Shown one piece after another: positions 33,447-42,300 of a stretch of DNA of 64,000 nucleotides (position 1 is the stretch's first letter; each line of letters begins with the position of its first letter). Made by a program: the position numbers and the translations under genes. The stretch is from an uncultured Phascolarctobacterium sp. Its GTDB lineage: Bacteria; Bacillota; Negativicutes; Acidaminococcales; Acidaminococcaceae. The stretch is taken from NCBI GenBank assembly GCA_900757795.1, contig CAAEPE010000009.1, positions 62,001 to 126,000 of the forward strand, given 5' to 3'. The notes under the pieces were generated by a model. That model was not told the DNA's origin and searched no databases. It was given only the letters and a program-made list of their open reading frames with translations.

Positions 33447-35333
33447 TTACAGCTTGGTTATGGTACCGCCAAAAACGCGCATGGCCTTTTGCAGATTTTC
33501 CGGCAGCTGACTGGTATCCAGCGTATCAGCAGCGGGCTGCGGTTTGGGAGCCGCCTTGGGTTTGGCAGCTGCGGCACTTGTTTTTTTTACATCACTTTCC
33601 GCCGCGCATTGCAGGCGAATAGGCCGACGTGCCAAACGCAGCAGCACATCCTCAAAATAGCTCTTGAAATCTTCGCGGTTCATGCGCTCGCTTTTAAAGG
33701 CAATTTTAAAAGCTATTACCAAAATATCGTTGGCAAAGCTATACACGCGCCCGTCCTTAGCACAGGAGTACATGGACATTTTTTTCTCTGCCCGCACCAG
33801 CTCCAAGGCCTGACGCCAAAAATCCTCACCGGCAGCATAGTCGCCGCCAAATTCTTCTATACCGCTGCTATTGCCAGGCGCTGCTTGCACAACCGGCTTA
33901 GGTGCAGCAGGCGGCTGCTTAGTTATCTCCGCCGCTATCTTAGGCGAAGTGTTTACAGCTTGCGCCTGCGCCTGATGCGCAACATTTTCTGCCTGCGTTT
34001 TAGTCACCGGCGACGCTGCCGCTAGCTGTGCCAATTCGTTCGCCGAAGGCTCGTCCTCAAAGCTGTCGCTAAAAGCTTCCTCCGGTCCCATATATAGTTG
34101 ACGCTGCGGCACCGCTGGGGAACTACTTGCCGTAGTTTTTTGTGCTGCACTGGCAGCCGGTTTTGTATATTTAGGCGCAGCATTTACGGTTATTCCCTGC
34201 GATAGCTGCTGCTCCAAGCTTTCTACTCTGGCAGTTAAAGAAGCTAACGCGCTGCCCTCTCTGCGGCATAAATCCAATAAACACAGCTCCGCCGTAATCC
34301 GCTGACGCATAGTGCCGCGCATTTCCTGCAAAGCGCTGTGCAGGCGTTCCTCCGAAGCCATCAGCCTATCCTTACTGTACAAAGCAGCCAGCTTTTGCAA
34401 AGTCTCCGCCGTATCAGTAAGATATATCTCGCTGTAATCCGGCACCGCCTTAAAAAGCAGCAAGGCACGGAAATATTCTACCAGCTCCGTCAAAACCTGC
34501 CGCACTTCCTTGCCCTCTTCCAGCAGTAGATTGAGCTTTTCTAAGGCTGCCGCCACGTCCTGTTTGCCAATGCTCTCTACTAAAGCGCGCAGAGCCTCGC
34601 GTTCTACAATGCCCAAAACCTCGCTTACCGTACTGACAGTAATTTTTTCTGCCATTACACCGCATTGGTCCAGCAAGCTTAAAGCGTCGCGCATGCCCCC
34701 CTGAGCCTGAATGGCAATCAGCCGCAAAGCTTCCGTTTCGGCATCTAAACCGCTGCCTTTAGCCACAAACGCTAAATGCTCCGTAATCTCCTCCACCGTC
34801 ACGCGGCGAAAATCAAAACGCTGGCAGCGGGAATGAATGGTTGCGGGAATTTTATGCGGGTCGGTAGTCGCTAAAATAAAGATAACATGAGCAGGCGGTT
34901 CCTCCAGAGTCTTCAACAGCGCGTTAAAAGCCTCCGTCGTCAGCATATGCACTTCATCAATAATATATACCTTATAGCGGCAATCCACCGGCGTAAAAGC
35001 CAGCTGGTCGCGCAAGGCTTTAATTTCGTCAATGCCGCGATTAGAAGCGGCATCTATCTCAAAAACGTCCATGGAAGTGCCTTCAGCAATATGGCGGCAG
35101 TTTTCGCACTCGCCGCATGGTTCTGCCGTAGGCCCGTGCACACAATTTAAAGCCTTAGCCAAAATACGCGCCGTACTGGTTTTACCCGTACCACGAGGAC
35201 CGGCAAAAAGATATGCGTGAGCAATTCTGCCGCTGTTTAAGGCGTTGGTCAATGCCTGCTTTACCGGCTGCTGACCTACCAGCGCAGCAAAATTCTGCGG
35301 CCGCCACTGACGGTATAAAGCCACATAAGCCAT
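33447..35333 (-). CDS. dnaX: DNA polymerase III subunit gamma/tau
   Basis: Clamp-loader ATPase of 628 residues from ATG at 35333 (MAYVALYRQWRPQNFAALVG). AAGGAG is 7 nt from this start but too near the alternative at 35339. Walker A is GPRGTGKTSTA, zinc cysteines lie in CVHGPTAEPCGECENC, and the DExx box is IIDEVHML. After the three clamp-loader domains comes a low-complexity Ala/Gln/Pro linker (about residues 380-500) and a C-terminal tau-like domain. No obvious A-rich frameshift site for a short gamma form was noticed. Confidence 0.95.
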   Translation of the reverse strand: MAYVALYRQWRPQNFAALVGQQPVKQALTNALNSGRIAHAYLFAGPRGTGKTSTARILAKALNCVHGPTAEPCGECENCRHIAEGTSMDVFEIDAASNRGIDEIKALRDQLAFTPVDCRYKVYIIDEVHMLTTEAFNALLKTLEEPPAHVIFILATTDPHKIPATIHSRCQRFDFRRVTVEEITEHLAFVAKGSGLDAETEALRLIAIQAQGGMRDALSLLDQCGVMAEKITVSTVSEVLGIVEREALRALVESIGKQDVAAALEKLNLLLEEGKEVRQVLTELVEYFRALLLFKAVPDYSEIYLTDTAETLQKLAALYSKDRLMASEERLHSALQEMRGTMRQRITAELCLLDLCRREGSALASLTARVESLEQQLSQGITVNAAPKYTKPAASAAQKTTASSSPAVPQRQLYMGPEEAFSDSFEDEPSANELAQLAAASPVTKTQAENVAHQAQAQAVNTSPKIAAEITKQPPAAPKPVVQAAPGNSSGIEEFGGDYAAGEDFWRQALELVRAEKKMSMYSCAKDGRVYSFANDILVIAFKIAFKSERMNREDFKSYFEDVLLRLARRPIRLQCAAESDVKKTSAAAAKPKAAPKPQPAADTLDTSQLPENLQKAMRVFGGTITKL

Positions 35334-35414
35334 AAGCATTCTCCTTCCATGAATACGACATTTTCTGCACAGGTGCATATAGATATTATAGTATAATCAC
35401 CGCTTCCAGGCAAG

Positions 35415-35442
35415 AAAAAAGCGCTGAGACAAACTCAGCGCT
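35415..35442 (-). terminator. Terminator after the SRP RNA
   Basis: AGCGCTGAG pairs with CTCAGCGCT around TTTGT, followed on the minus strand by T6. Confidence 0.9.
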
Positions 35443-35452
35443 GATTGTTTCC

Positions 35453-35577
35453 CTGTAGGGCCGCAAACCCGAGCACCCCCACGGCACATGAAAGTATCCG
35501 CTTAAGGCTGCTTCCTTCCGGACCTGACCTGGTTCACAGGCTCCCATTGCGCAGGACTCAAATTTACGGTCCTACAG
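35453..35577 (-). ncRNA. ffs: Signal recognition particle RNA, small bacterial type
   Basis: The minus strand contains the conserved domain IV core: CCAGGTCAGGTCCGGAAGGA followed by AGCAGCC, with the GGAA tetraloop and the asymmetric loop bound by Ffh. The outer ends CTGTAGGACCG and CGGCCCTACAG pair. Length is about 125 nt, without an Alu domain. It lies between tRNA-Ser and dnaX, a place often seen in Firmicutes. Confidence 0.95.
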
Positions 35578-35586
35578 AGAAACAAT

Positions 35587-35606
35587 AAAAAAGCCGCACC
35601 TGCGGC
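35587..35606 (-). terminator. Terminator after tRNA-Ser
   Basis: GCCGCA pairs with TGCGGC around CC, followed on the minus strand by T6. It stands 10 bp after the tRNA 3' end, before the SRP RNA. Confidence 0.8.
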
Positions 35607-35615
35607 CGATTTTTA

Positions 35616-35705
35616 TGGCGGAGAGAGAGGGATTCGAACCCTCGGTACGGTTTCCCGTACACACGCTTTCCAGGCGTGCACCTTCAACCACTCGGTCATC
35701 TCTCC
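35616..35705 (-). tRNA. tRNA-Ser (anticodon GGA)
   Basis: The minus strand folds as a class II tRNA: acceptor GGAGAGA with TCTCTCC, anticodon loop CTGGAAA (GGA, reading UCC and UCU), a long variable arm (TACGGGAAACCGTA) and the T arm AGGGTTCGAATCCCT. The discriminator is G and the 3' CCA is encoded. Total length is 90 nt. Confidence 0.97.
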
Positions 35706-35865
35706 AAGGTTGAAAACTACTAACAATTTTCAATTTTTGTCCATCTTTCAGGCACACGCAGCAAAACAACTGCGTATATTATTATACTTGCTGGAAGTCT
35801 TGAAGTCAAGTATTTTTTGTAAAATTTTTAGCAAAAAAAGCAGCGACCTATTGTCATCAAATAGT

Positions 35866-35914
35866 AAAACAGAGAGCAGGCAGACTTCACAGTCAAGCAG
35901 CTCTCTGTTTTTAT
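35866..35914 (-). terminator. Bidirectional terminator after the universal stress gene
   Basis: AAAACAGAGAGC pairs with GCTCTCTGTTTT over a 22-nt loop. The stop of the universal stress gene is about 40 bp to the right. Confidence 0.8.
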
Positions 35915-35955
35915 TTTTTGACAACAGACCATTTTGTTACATTTCAGCAGCTGCC

Positions 35956-36801
35956 TTAATCGTCGTTATCATCGGCAGGTACCAGCATTACAGCGCAGTC
36001 GGAGTTGAGCACTACATTTTCTGCAGTGCTGCCCAGCTCGTCGCCGTTAGTCATATCCGCGCCTGTTTTGGCCATCATAATCAGGCTTACATCATCCCGC
36101 GCGCAAATAGCGGCAATTTTTTTAGAAGCTATGCCGTGAGCAATATGGTAATCGGCTACAATGCCAAAAATCTTCATCTCATCTACCAGCTCCTGCAAAA
36201 AGAGCATAGCGCTGCCATATTTTTCTTTATAATCATGCTTATTGCGGCTATGCTCAATAACGTGCACAAAAACAACCCTGCCCACTTCTTCGCGCATACT
36301 GCGGATAATATTCAGCGCTTCCAAGGATTTACGGGAAAAATCTGTCGGCACTAAAATAGTTTGCAGTAAATTTTCCTGCTGCTCGTGCGCTTCCGTCTTG
36401 TTGATAAACAAAGGAATATTAGTTACCCGCGCTAAATCAAAGGTCGTGCTGCCCATAAGCGCGCGCTCCAAAAAGCCCTTGCGGTGAGAAGCCACCAGCA
36501 CCAAATCAGCGTCAAATTCTTCTGCCAGCTCGCTGATAGTTTGACAGATATTGCCTATACGCGTAGCAATGGTTATTTCTTCATAGCCTGCTTGTTCTAT
36601 TTCATTTTTATACCCTTCTAAACGGCTCTGCGCCTTTTTGTAACTGCTACCGTCAGGGTCGGCGTCGTCATCGTCATTAAAAACGTGCGCCAAAACCACT
36701 TCCGTTTCCGTATCGGGGCATAAGCTAAACAGACACTCAGTCAGCTTATCGGCCTGCGGCGATAAATCCGTGGCCAGCAGGACCTTAGTGAATGTACTCA
36801 T
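35956..36801 (-). CDS. Tandem universal stress protein (two UspA domains)
   Basis: The 281-residue product has two UspA folds, starting at KVLLATDLSPQADKLTECLF and QTILVPTDFSRKSLEALNII. The first ends with VLVASHRKGFLERALMGST, close to the ATP-binding G-2X-G-9X-G(S/T) motif; the second with MMAKTGADMTNGDELGSTAE. Tandem proteins of this kind bind nucleotides and aid survival in stress or starvation. It appears to be a one-gene unit between two terminators. Confidence 0.88.
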   Translation of the reverse strand: MSTFTKVLLATDLSPQADKLTECLFSLCPDTETEVVLAHVFNDDDDADPDGSSYKKAQSRLEGYKNEIEQAGYEEITIATRIGNICQTISELAEEFDADLVLVASHRKGFLERALMGSTTFDLARVTNIPLFINKTEAHEQQENLLQTILVPTDFSRKSLEALNIIRSMREEVGRVVFVHVIEHSRNKHDYKEKYGSAMLFLQELVDEMKIFGIVADYHIAHGIASKKIAAICARDDVSLIMMAKTGADMTNGDELGSTAENVVLNSDCAVMLVPADDNDD

Positions 36802-36888
36802 TTATCTGCTCCTTTAAATAAAGATATATAGTAGATATTTTCGCCATAGATTGCAAAACTCCTGCCGCCGCAATATATTTTTAGACTA

Positions 36889-36917
36889 AAAAAGCAGGAA
36901 CCTTTTACAGTTCCTGC
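36889..36917 (-). terminator. Terminator after the second XRE gene
   Basis: GCAGGAAC pairs with GTTCCTGC around CTTTTACA, followed on the minus strand by T6. Confidence 0.85.
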
Positions 36918-36930
36918 TAAAATTTTACAA

Positions 36931-37239
36931 TTAACGGTTAGCTTTACTCTTTTTAAGCATCATGAGCAGTTCAGAAAGATCGTCTAAGGTTACTTCGCTT
37001 TTCTTTTCTTCTTCCTGCTTACCCTCAATATCCTCAAAAAAACTGCTGATAGGAGTAGCCAAAGCTTCGCGCAGTTTAATCAAATTGGGAATAGTTAACC
37101 CGGCACGGCCGTTTTCAATATTGCTTAAATGCGTTTGGGTTACACCAATTTGTTTGGCAAGCTCGGTCTGAGAAATCCCTTTCGTAATACGAAGCATTTT
37201 CACACGAGTACCAATCAGCTTATTGTAGTCTTCCATCAT
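36931..37239 (-). CDS. XRE-family transcriptional regulator
   Basis: The product is about 102 residues from ATG at 37239 (AGGGG 8 nt upstream); a GTG at 37248 is also in frame. It has one HTH_3 domain (GISQTELAKQIGVTQTHLSN, then LIKLREALATPISSFFEDIE) and a charged tail ending in KKSKANR. It is a close relative of the 14148-14447 regulator. A promoter (37308-37336) lies upstream. Targets are unknown. Confidence 0.85.
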   Translation of the reverse strand: MMEDYNKLIGTRVKMLRITKGISQTELAKQIGVTQTHLSNIENGRAGLTIPNLIKLREALATPISSFFEDIEGKQEEEKKSEVTLDDLSELLMMLKKSKANR

Positions 37240-37307
37240 CACAAACACCCCTTTACTAATTTTTTATATACATGTACAAAATTAAACTCTGTGGAATACC
37301 TATTGCG

Positions 37308-37336
37308 ATTATAGCACATTATTCTGATGTAAGCAA
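37308..37336 (-). promoter_or_regulatory. Sigma-A type promoter for the XRE gene
   Basis: On the minus strand TTGCTT (-35) and TATAAT (-10) are 17 bp apart and about 70 bp before the start codon. Confidence 0.65.
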
Positions 37337-37460
37337 GCATTATACACGTATACATATCTTTTTTTGCAAAATAATTGGTTATTTTTATATAGCGACGTTT
37401 TATATGCTTAAAATATATAATAATTATTATTTAAAATTTTTACATGCTAATTTACATTAA

Positions 37461-38864
37461 TTAGATTTCGGCATCAATAAGTTTGCCCGGATTAAGCACG
37501 TTATTGGGATCCATAGCGCGTTTAATAGTTTTCATAATAGACATTTCTACCGGATTGCAGTATTCTGCCAAAGCGTGCAGCTTTTTGGCGCCAATGCCAT
37601 GCTCACCGCTCAAACGGCCGCCGATACTGTAAACATACGCATAGCAGATTTTATGGAATTCGCTGACTTGCTTTTCCCACTCCTCGTCGCTCATATCCAT
37701 TTTCAAAACGTTAAAATGCAGATTACCGTCGCCTGCATGAGCTAAGCACATACATTCAAAATCATATTTCTTGGATTCTTCCATTAAATGATTTAAGCAA
37801 ACGGCAATTTTGTCCACGGGAACAACCAAATCGTCGGAGGTAGAAACCTTGCTCAAGGCCTTGGAGCCTTCCAAGCAGCTGCGGCGAACCTTCCATACGC
37901 GCTCGTCCGCCTCTACTACGTCGGTCGCACCGCAGGCAGTACAAATTTCATCCAGCTGCTCCATTTTCATATCCAGCTCATCCTCGTTAAATGTTTCCAC
38001 AGTAACGATAACATAGCTGCCATCCTCATAATGAGGCAAGCGCAGCTCGGCATAATCGCTGGCAGCGCGAACAAAGCCGTTATCCATAAATTCTACGCTG
38101 GTCGGATTGAGACCTGCTTTAATCAAAGCCGGTACCAAATCTACTGCCTTTTGTACGTCGGTGAAAATAGCTAAAATATCCAAACGATAAGGACACAGGG
38201 GCAGCAGCTTCAAGGTAGCTTTAGTAATAATACCCAAAGTGCCCTCGCTGCCCATTACCAATTGGTCCAAGCAATAGCCGGTACTGCATTTTTTCAGACG
38301 GTTGCCCAGCTCCACAATTTCACCGGTAGGAGTTACCACCTCAATGGAATATACCTGATGACGGGTAGTACCATAGCGTACAGCCTTATTGCCGCCTGCA
38401 TTGGTTGCAATATTGCCGCCAATCAAGCAGCTGTCGGCGCTGCAAGGGTCGCCTGCATATAAAAGCCCGGCGTCGTTAGCCAGCTTTTGAATTTCCACAG
38501 TACGCGCGCCTGCTTCTACAACCATATACATGGCTTCCGTATTCATCTCAATAATTTTATCCATGCGCTCCAAAAGCAGCACAATGCCGCCGCACACAGC
38601 AATAGCGCCGCAGGAAACGCTGGTACCGGCGCTGCGGGGAGTTACGGGTACTAAATATTTGTTGGCCAGCTTCATAATAGCGGCAACTTCTTCCGTGCTG
38701 CCCGGCAGAACAACTACCTCCGGCAGATGATGGTAGCGCGCGTCCGGCTCCTCGTCGGTTTTATAACGCTCCAAGGTTTCTGCGTCGTTTTTTACAAATT
38801 CGGCGCCTACAATGGCACGCAAAGCGTCTAATACTTCTTCATTGACAGGATTATATTTTGTCAT
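37461..38864 (-). CDS. FAD-linked 2-hydroxyacid dehydrogenase (GlcD/D-lactate type), paralog 3
   Basis: The product is 467 residues from ATG at 38864 (GGA 9-10 nt upstream). The N-terminal PCMH FAD domain has PRSAGTSVSCGAIAVCGGIV and IGGNIATNAGGNKAVRYG. The C-terminal FAD-oxidase domain has metal-site AHAGDGNLHFNV and SGEHGIGAKK. Such enzymes oxidise D-lactate, glycolate or D-2-hydroxyglutarate and pass electrons to a partner such as an Fe-S subunit or EtfAB. No partner gene is adjacent. It is the last of three tandem paralogs. It differs from the others by AHAGDG in place of AHIGDG, so its substrate may differ. Confidence 0.85.
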   Translation of the reverse strand: MTKYNPVNEEVLDALRAIVGAEFVKNDAETLERYKTDEEPDARYHHLPEVVVLPGSTEEVAAIMKLANKYLVPVTPRSAGTSVSCGAIAVCGGIVLLLERMDKIIEMNTEAMYMVVEAGARTVEIQKLANDAGLLYAGDPCSADSCLIGGNIATNAGGNKAVRYGTTRHQVYSIEVVTPTGEIVELGNRLKKCSTGYCLDQLVMGSEGTLGIITKATLKLLPLCPYRLDILAIFTDVQKAVDLVPALIKAGLNPTSVEFMDNGFVRAASDYAELRLPHYEDGSYVIVTVETFNEDELDMKMEQLDEICTACGATDVVEADERVWKVRRSCLEGSKALSKVSTSDDLVVPVDKIAVCLNHLMEESKKYDFECMCLAHAGDGNLHFNVLKMDMSDEEWEKQVSEFHKICYAYVYSIGGRLSGEHGIGAKKLHALAEYCNPVEMSIMKTIKRAMDPNNVLNPGKLIDAEI

Positions 38865-38905
38865 TGGTCTCAAGTCCTTTCCATACTATTTGTTCTTCTA
38901 TTGTT

Positions 38906-40306
38906 TTAAACATTAAATACCTTGCCTGGATTAAGAATATTGTTGGGGTCCCAAGCTCTTTTTATTTTACGCATCAAAGCCAGCTGGCCGCTAGGCGTAA
39001 ATTTTTCCATAAAGCTGCTCTTTTTTGCTCCAATACCATGCTCGCCGCTTAAGCGTCCGCCGTGAGCGTAAACATAGGTATAAATTTCCTGAGTAAAACG
39101 CGCTAAATTACTTTCCCATTCCTCGTCAGTCAAATCCATCTTGCACAAAACAATATGCAGATTCCCGTCGCCAATATGGGCGTTAATCCGCAGCGGGAAG
39201 GGATATTTTTGCACCGTGGCAATAATATGTTTCACCGTATCGCTCATTTGATCCACAGGCACCACTACGTCGTCCGTAGTGCAGACCAAGCTTACCAAAC
39301 GCACGGATTCCAGGCAGTTGCGGCGCATATCCCAAATACGCTCGTCCGCCTCCAAAACGTCTATTGCGCCGCATTCTTCGCAGATATCGTTAAGCTGCTC
39401 CATTTTCATATCCAGCTCATCCTCGGTAAAGGTTTCGATAGTAAAGATGACATAAATGCCGTCCTCCCTGCGGGGCGCTCCGGCAAAATCAAGGAACTGC
39501 GAGGTAGTACGCACATTGGCATTATCCATATATTCAATACTGGTAGGATTGATACCGGCTTTCATAACTTTGGGCACAACGCTCATAGCAGCCACCGCAT
39601 CAGTGAAAATTGCCAGTATATCCAATCTGTACGGAGGCAAGGGCTGCAGCTTTAACGTAACTTGAGTAATAATACCCAAAGTACCCTCGCTGCCGATAAC
39701 CAGCTGCTCTAGACAGTAACCTGTGCTGCATTTTTTCAGCGGCGCACCTAAATCGACAATCTCGCCCTCGGGAGTAACAATCTGCACCGCGTACACCTGA
39801 TTACGGGTTACACCGTAGCGCACAGCCTTATTGCCTCCGGCGTTAGTCGCTAAGTTGCCGCCGATTTGGCAGCTTTCCGCACTGCAAGGATCGCCTGCGT
39901 ATAAAAAGCCTACCTCATTAGCTATTTTTTGAATGTCCACCGTGCGCACGCCTGCCTGCGCAATCATGTACATGCCTTCTTTATTAAGTTCGATAATTTT
40001 GTTCAAACGCTCCATAAGGATGATAAGGCCGCCCTTATCGGCAATGGCACCGTCCACAATACCGCTGCCGCCGCCGCGTACTGTAACAGGAACTAAATAG
40101 GTATTGCACAGCTTCATAACTGCGGCAATTTCTGCGGCGCTGGCAGGAGCGACTACCACATCCGGCAAATGAAAACAGCGCTCGTCCGTTTCTTCGTCAG
40201 TTTTATATTTATCCAGCGTTTCCGCGTCCGTATAAACATACTCGCTTCCCAAAACAGCGCGCAGCTCATTTATAAATTCCTCAGTAGGCTGGTTATAATT
40301 AGCCAT
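38906..40306 (-). CDS. FAD-linked 2-hydroxyacid dehydrogenase, paralog 2
   Basis: This 466-residue member of the tandem set begins MANYNQPTEEFINELRAVLG. FAD motifs (VRGGGSGIVDGAIADKGGLI; IGGNLATNAGGNKAVRYGVT) and the catalytic metal site (AHIGDGNLHIVLC; SGEHGIGAKK) are intact. Where paralogs 1 and 3 read SGGTSLADGAIA or SAGTSVSCGAIA, this one has GGGSGIVDGAIA, a change at the loop near the FAD pyrophosphate. The gap to paralog 3 is 41 bp, so both are likely on one transcript. The ribosome site GAAAGGAA precedes ATG 40306. Confidence 0.85.
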   Translation of the reverse strand: MANYNQPTEEFINELRAVLGSEYVYTDAETLDKYKTDEETDERCFHLPDVVVAPASAAEIAAVMKLCNTYLVPVTVRGGGSGIVDGAIADKGGLIILMERLNKIIELNKEGMYMIAQAGVRTVDIQKIANEVGFLYAGDPCSAESCQIGGNLATNAGGNKAVRYGVTRNQVYAVQIVTPEGEIVDLGAPLKKCSTGYCLEQLVIGSEGTLGIITQVTLKLQPLPPYRLDILAIFTDAVAAMSVVPKVMKAGINPTSIEYMDNANVRTTSQFLDFAGAPRREDGIYVIFTIETFTEDELDMKMEQLNDICEECGAIDVLEADERIWDMRRNCLESVRLVSLVCTTDDVVVPVDQMSDTVKHIIATVQKYPFPLRINAHIGDGNLHIVLCKMDLTDEEWESNLARFTQEIYTYVYAHGGRLSGEHGIGAKKSSFMEKFTPSGQLALMRKIKRAWDPNNILNPGKVFNV

Positions 40307-40434
40307 AAATTATTTCCTTTCAGATTTTGATGTTAAACAAAGCAGATGATGCTTTATATCATTTCTTCCCCAAGAGCGCGGAGAAAGCGTCAGATGCGCG
40401 AAATAGCGACGCCGGCGTACTTTTAGTACGTCAA

Positions 40435-40570
40435 GGAGCTATGACAAAGCAGATGATGCTTTATACGCGCTCTTTAAAGGAGCTATAACAAAGCAGATGA
40501 TGTGCTTTATACGCGCTCTTTAAAGGAGCTATAACAAAGCAGATGATGTGCTTTATACGCGCTCTTTAAA
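40435..40570. repeat. Three tandem 44-46 bp units overlapping a stop codon
   Basis: Units begin with GGAGCTAT(A/G)ACAAAGCA and end with ACGCGCTCTTTAAA: 40435-40478 (44 bp), 40479-40524 (46 bp), 40525-40570 (46 bp). The second and third are identical by eye; the first lacks two bases (GATGCTTT for GATGTGCTTT). The third covers the stop codon of paralog 1 (40566-40568). A fourth partial unit (AAAGCAGATGATGCTTTATA) is at 40338-40357. Two hundred and sixty bp separate paralogs 1 and 2, unlike the short gap between 2 and 3. Confidence 0.9.
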
Positions 40571-41972
40571 CATTGAAGATTTTTCCCGGATTAAGAACAC
40601 AGTTCGGATCCCATGCTTTTTTAATTCTGCGCATGAGTTCTAATTCACCGGCAGGAGTAAATTCTTCCATATAGGACAGCTTTTTCGCGCCAATACCATG
40701 CTCGCCTGCCATACGCCCGCCTTGAGCATAAACGTAGCCATAAGCTTCCTCGTGGAATTCATGCACATATTTTTCCCAATCCTCGTCCGTCATATCGCAT
40801 TTGCACAGCACCAAATGCAGATTGCCGTCGCCAATGTGAGCGTTGACCTTTACGGGCAGCGGGAAAGGATATTTTTCGCTGATTATCATCAATTCTTTAA
40901 TCGTATCGGCGATTTTATCTACGGGTACAACTACGTCGTCGGTCAAGGAAACCTTGCTTACCAGGCTCACAGATTCCTGACAGTTGCGGCGCATGGACCA
41001 AATGCGGTCGTCCGCCTCTAAAACGTCCACAGCGCCTGCTTCCTCGCACAAATCGCTGACCTGTTCCATTTTGCTATCCAGCTCTTCTTCGGTAAAGGTT
41101 TCTACAGTTATGATAACATAAATACCTGTTTCATAGTGGGGAGCGCCCTTAAACTCAATATAATCGGCAGTGCTGCGCACATAGGAATTATCCATATATT
41201 CAATACTGGTAGGATTGATGCCTGCCTTATTAATTTTGGCTACAACGGACAAAGCCTTGTGAGGATTTTCAAAGACTGCCAGCACATCAAAACGATAAGG
41301 CGGCAGGGGCTGCAATTTAAGCGTTGCCTTAGTAATGATGCCCAAGGTACCCTCGCTGCCGATAACTAGCTGCTCCATGCAGTAGCCCGTGCTGCATTTT
41401 TTCAAACGCGCGCCGATTTCTACAATTTCACCCTCGGGAGTAACCATTTCCAAGCCGTACACCTGATTACGGGTTACGCCATAGCGCACAGCCTTATTGC
41501 CGCCGGCATTAGTCGCCAAATTAGCGCCAATCATACAGGATTCAGCGCTACAAGGGTCGCCTGCATATAAAAAGCCGGCGTCATTAGCCATTTTTTGAAT
41601 ATCCACAGTACGCACGCCTGCTTCGGCAATCACATACATACCTTCCGTATTCATTTCTATAATCTTGTTCAAACGTTCCATGAGCAGAATAATACCGCCG
41701 CAAACGGCAATAGCGCCGTCTGCCAAGCTGGTACCGCCGCTGCGAACAGTCACAGGCACAAGATATTTATTGCACAGCTTCACTACGGCAGCAATCTCTT
41801 CGGCGCTGCCGGGACGTACTACCGCTTCCGGCACACGGAAACGGCGCGGATCATATTCTTCGTCGGTTTTATACATATCCAGCTTTTCGGGATCGGTAAA
41901 AACATTTTCTGCACCTATAGCATTTTTTACCTCTGCCAAAAACTCCGGACTTACATGATTATATTTTTGCAC
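40566..41972 (-). CDS. FAD-linked 2-hydroxyacid dehydrogenase, paralog 1
   Basis: This first gene of the tandem trio encodes 468 residues and starts at GTG 41972 (MQKYNHVSPEFLAEVKNAIG), with AGGAGG 7 nt upstream. FAD-binding motifs (VRSGGTSLADGAIAVCGGII; IGANLATNAGGNKAVRYGVT) and the metal/active site (VNAHIGDGNLHLVLC; AGEHGIGAKK) are complete. By eye it shares well over half its residues with each partner, so the trio came from recent duplications. A sigma-A type promoter lies about 100 bp upstream. Electron partners are not encoded nearby. Confidence 0.87.
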   Translation of the reverse strand: MQKYNHVSPEFLAEVKNAIGAENVFTDPEKLDMYKTDEEYDPRRFRVPEAVVRPGSAEEIAAVVKLCNKYLVPVTVRSGGTSLADGAIAVCGGIILLMERLNKIIEMNTEGMYVIAEAGVRTVDIQKMANDAGFLYAGDPCSAESCMIGANLATNAGGNKAVRYGVTRNQVYGLEMVTPEGEIVEIGARLKKCSTGYCMEQLVIGSEGTLGIITKATLKLQPLPPYRFDVLAVFENPHKALSVVAKINKAGINPTSIEYMDNSYVRSTADYIEFKGAPHYETGIYVIITVETFTEEELDSKMEQVSDLCEEAGAVDVLEADDRIWSMRRNCQESVSLVSKVSLTDDVVVPVDKIADTIKELMIISEKYPFPLPVKVNAHIGDGNLHLVLCKCDMTDEDWEKYVHEFHEEAYGYVYAQGGRMAGEHGIGAKKLSYMEEFTPAGELELMRRIKKAWDPNCVLNPGKIFNV

Positions 41973-42075
41973 AAGCCTACCTCCTGATTATCTATCTATA
42001 TATTTTAATATTAAAACTGAGCGTCTGCCTTTTATACAAAACTTATTTAGACAGGATACCTCATTCTAAGTATTT

Positions 42076-42104
42076 ATTATAATCTAACTAGGAAATTTAT
42101 TCAA
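42076..42104 (-). promoter_or_regulatory. Sigma-A type promoter for the dehydrogenase trio
   Basis: TTGAAT and TATAAT stand 17 bp apart on the minus strand, about 100 bp before the GTG start of paralog 1. The remaining spacer (41973-42251) is AT-rich and holds no gene. Confidence 0.65.
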
Positions 42105-42251
42105 TCAATCTATCGGCAAAAGATGATGAAAGCCCATAAATTATTACGTTTGAAGCACTTTTTATATTTTATCAATACTACATATACAAACGTGCGATAC
42201 ATGTAAATCCACTCGGTAGATTTATTCTGTTTAGAGTTAATTTCAATATAC

Positions 42252-42283
42252 AAAAAGACCTTTCCCGCTGTGCAGGAAAGGTC
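42252..42283 (-). terminator. Terminator after the FadL-like gene
   Basis: GACCTTTCC pairs with GGAAAGGTC around CGCTGTGCA, followed on the minus strand by T5. Confidence 0.85.
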
Positions 42284-42300
42284 GCAGTTAAAATTTAAAA

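Noticed and set aside
33414..34025. A 203-codon plus-strand frame opposite dnaX
   Set aside because: It is the antisense shadow of the low-complexity linker and tail of dnaX; the Leu/Arg runs mirror the Ala/Gln codons.
35572..35769. A 65-codon minus-strand frame over the tRNA-Ser gene
   Set aside because: It covers the tRNA and its terminator; the peptide ESVCTGNRTEGSNPSL is a typical translation of a tRNA gene.
40435..40570. CRISPR-like or attachment-site array
   Set aside because: Units are joined head to tail without spacers and extend into a coding end. No integrase is near.
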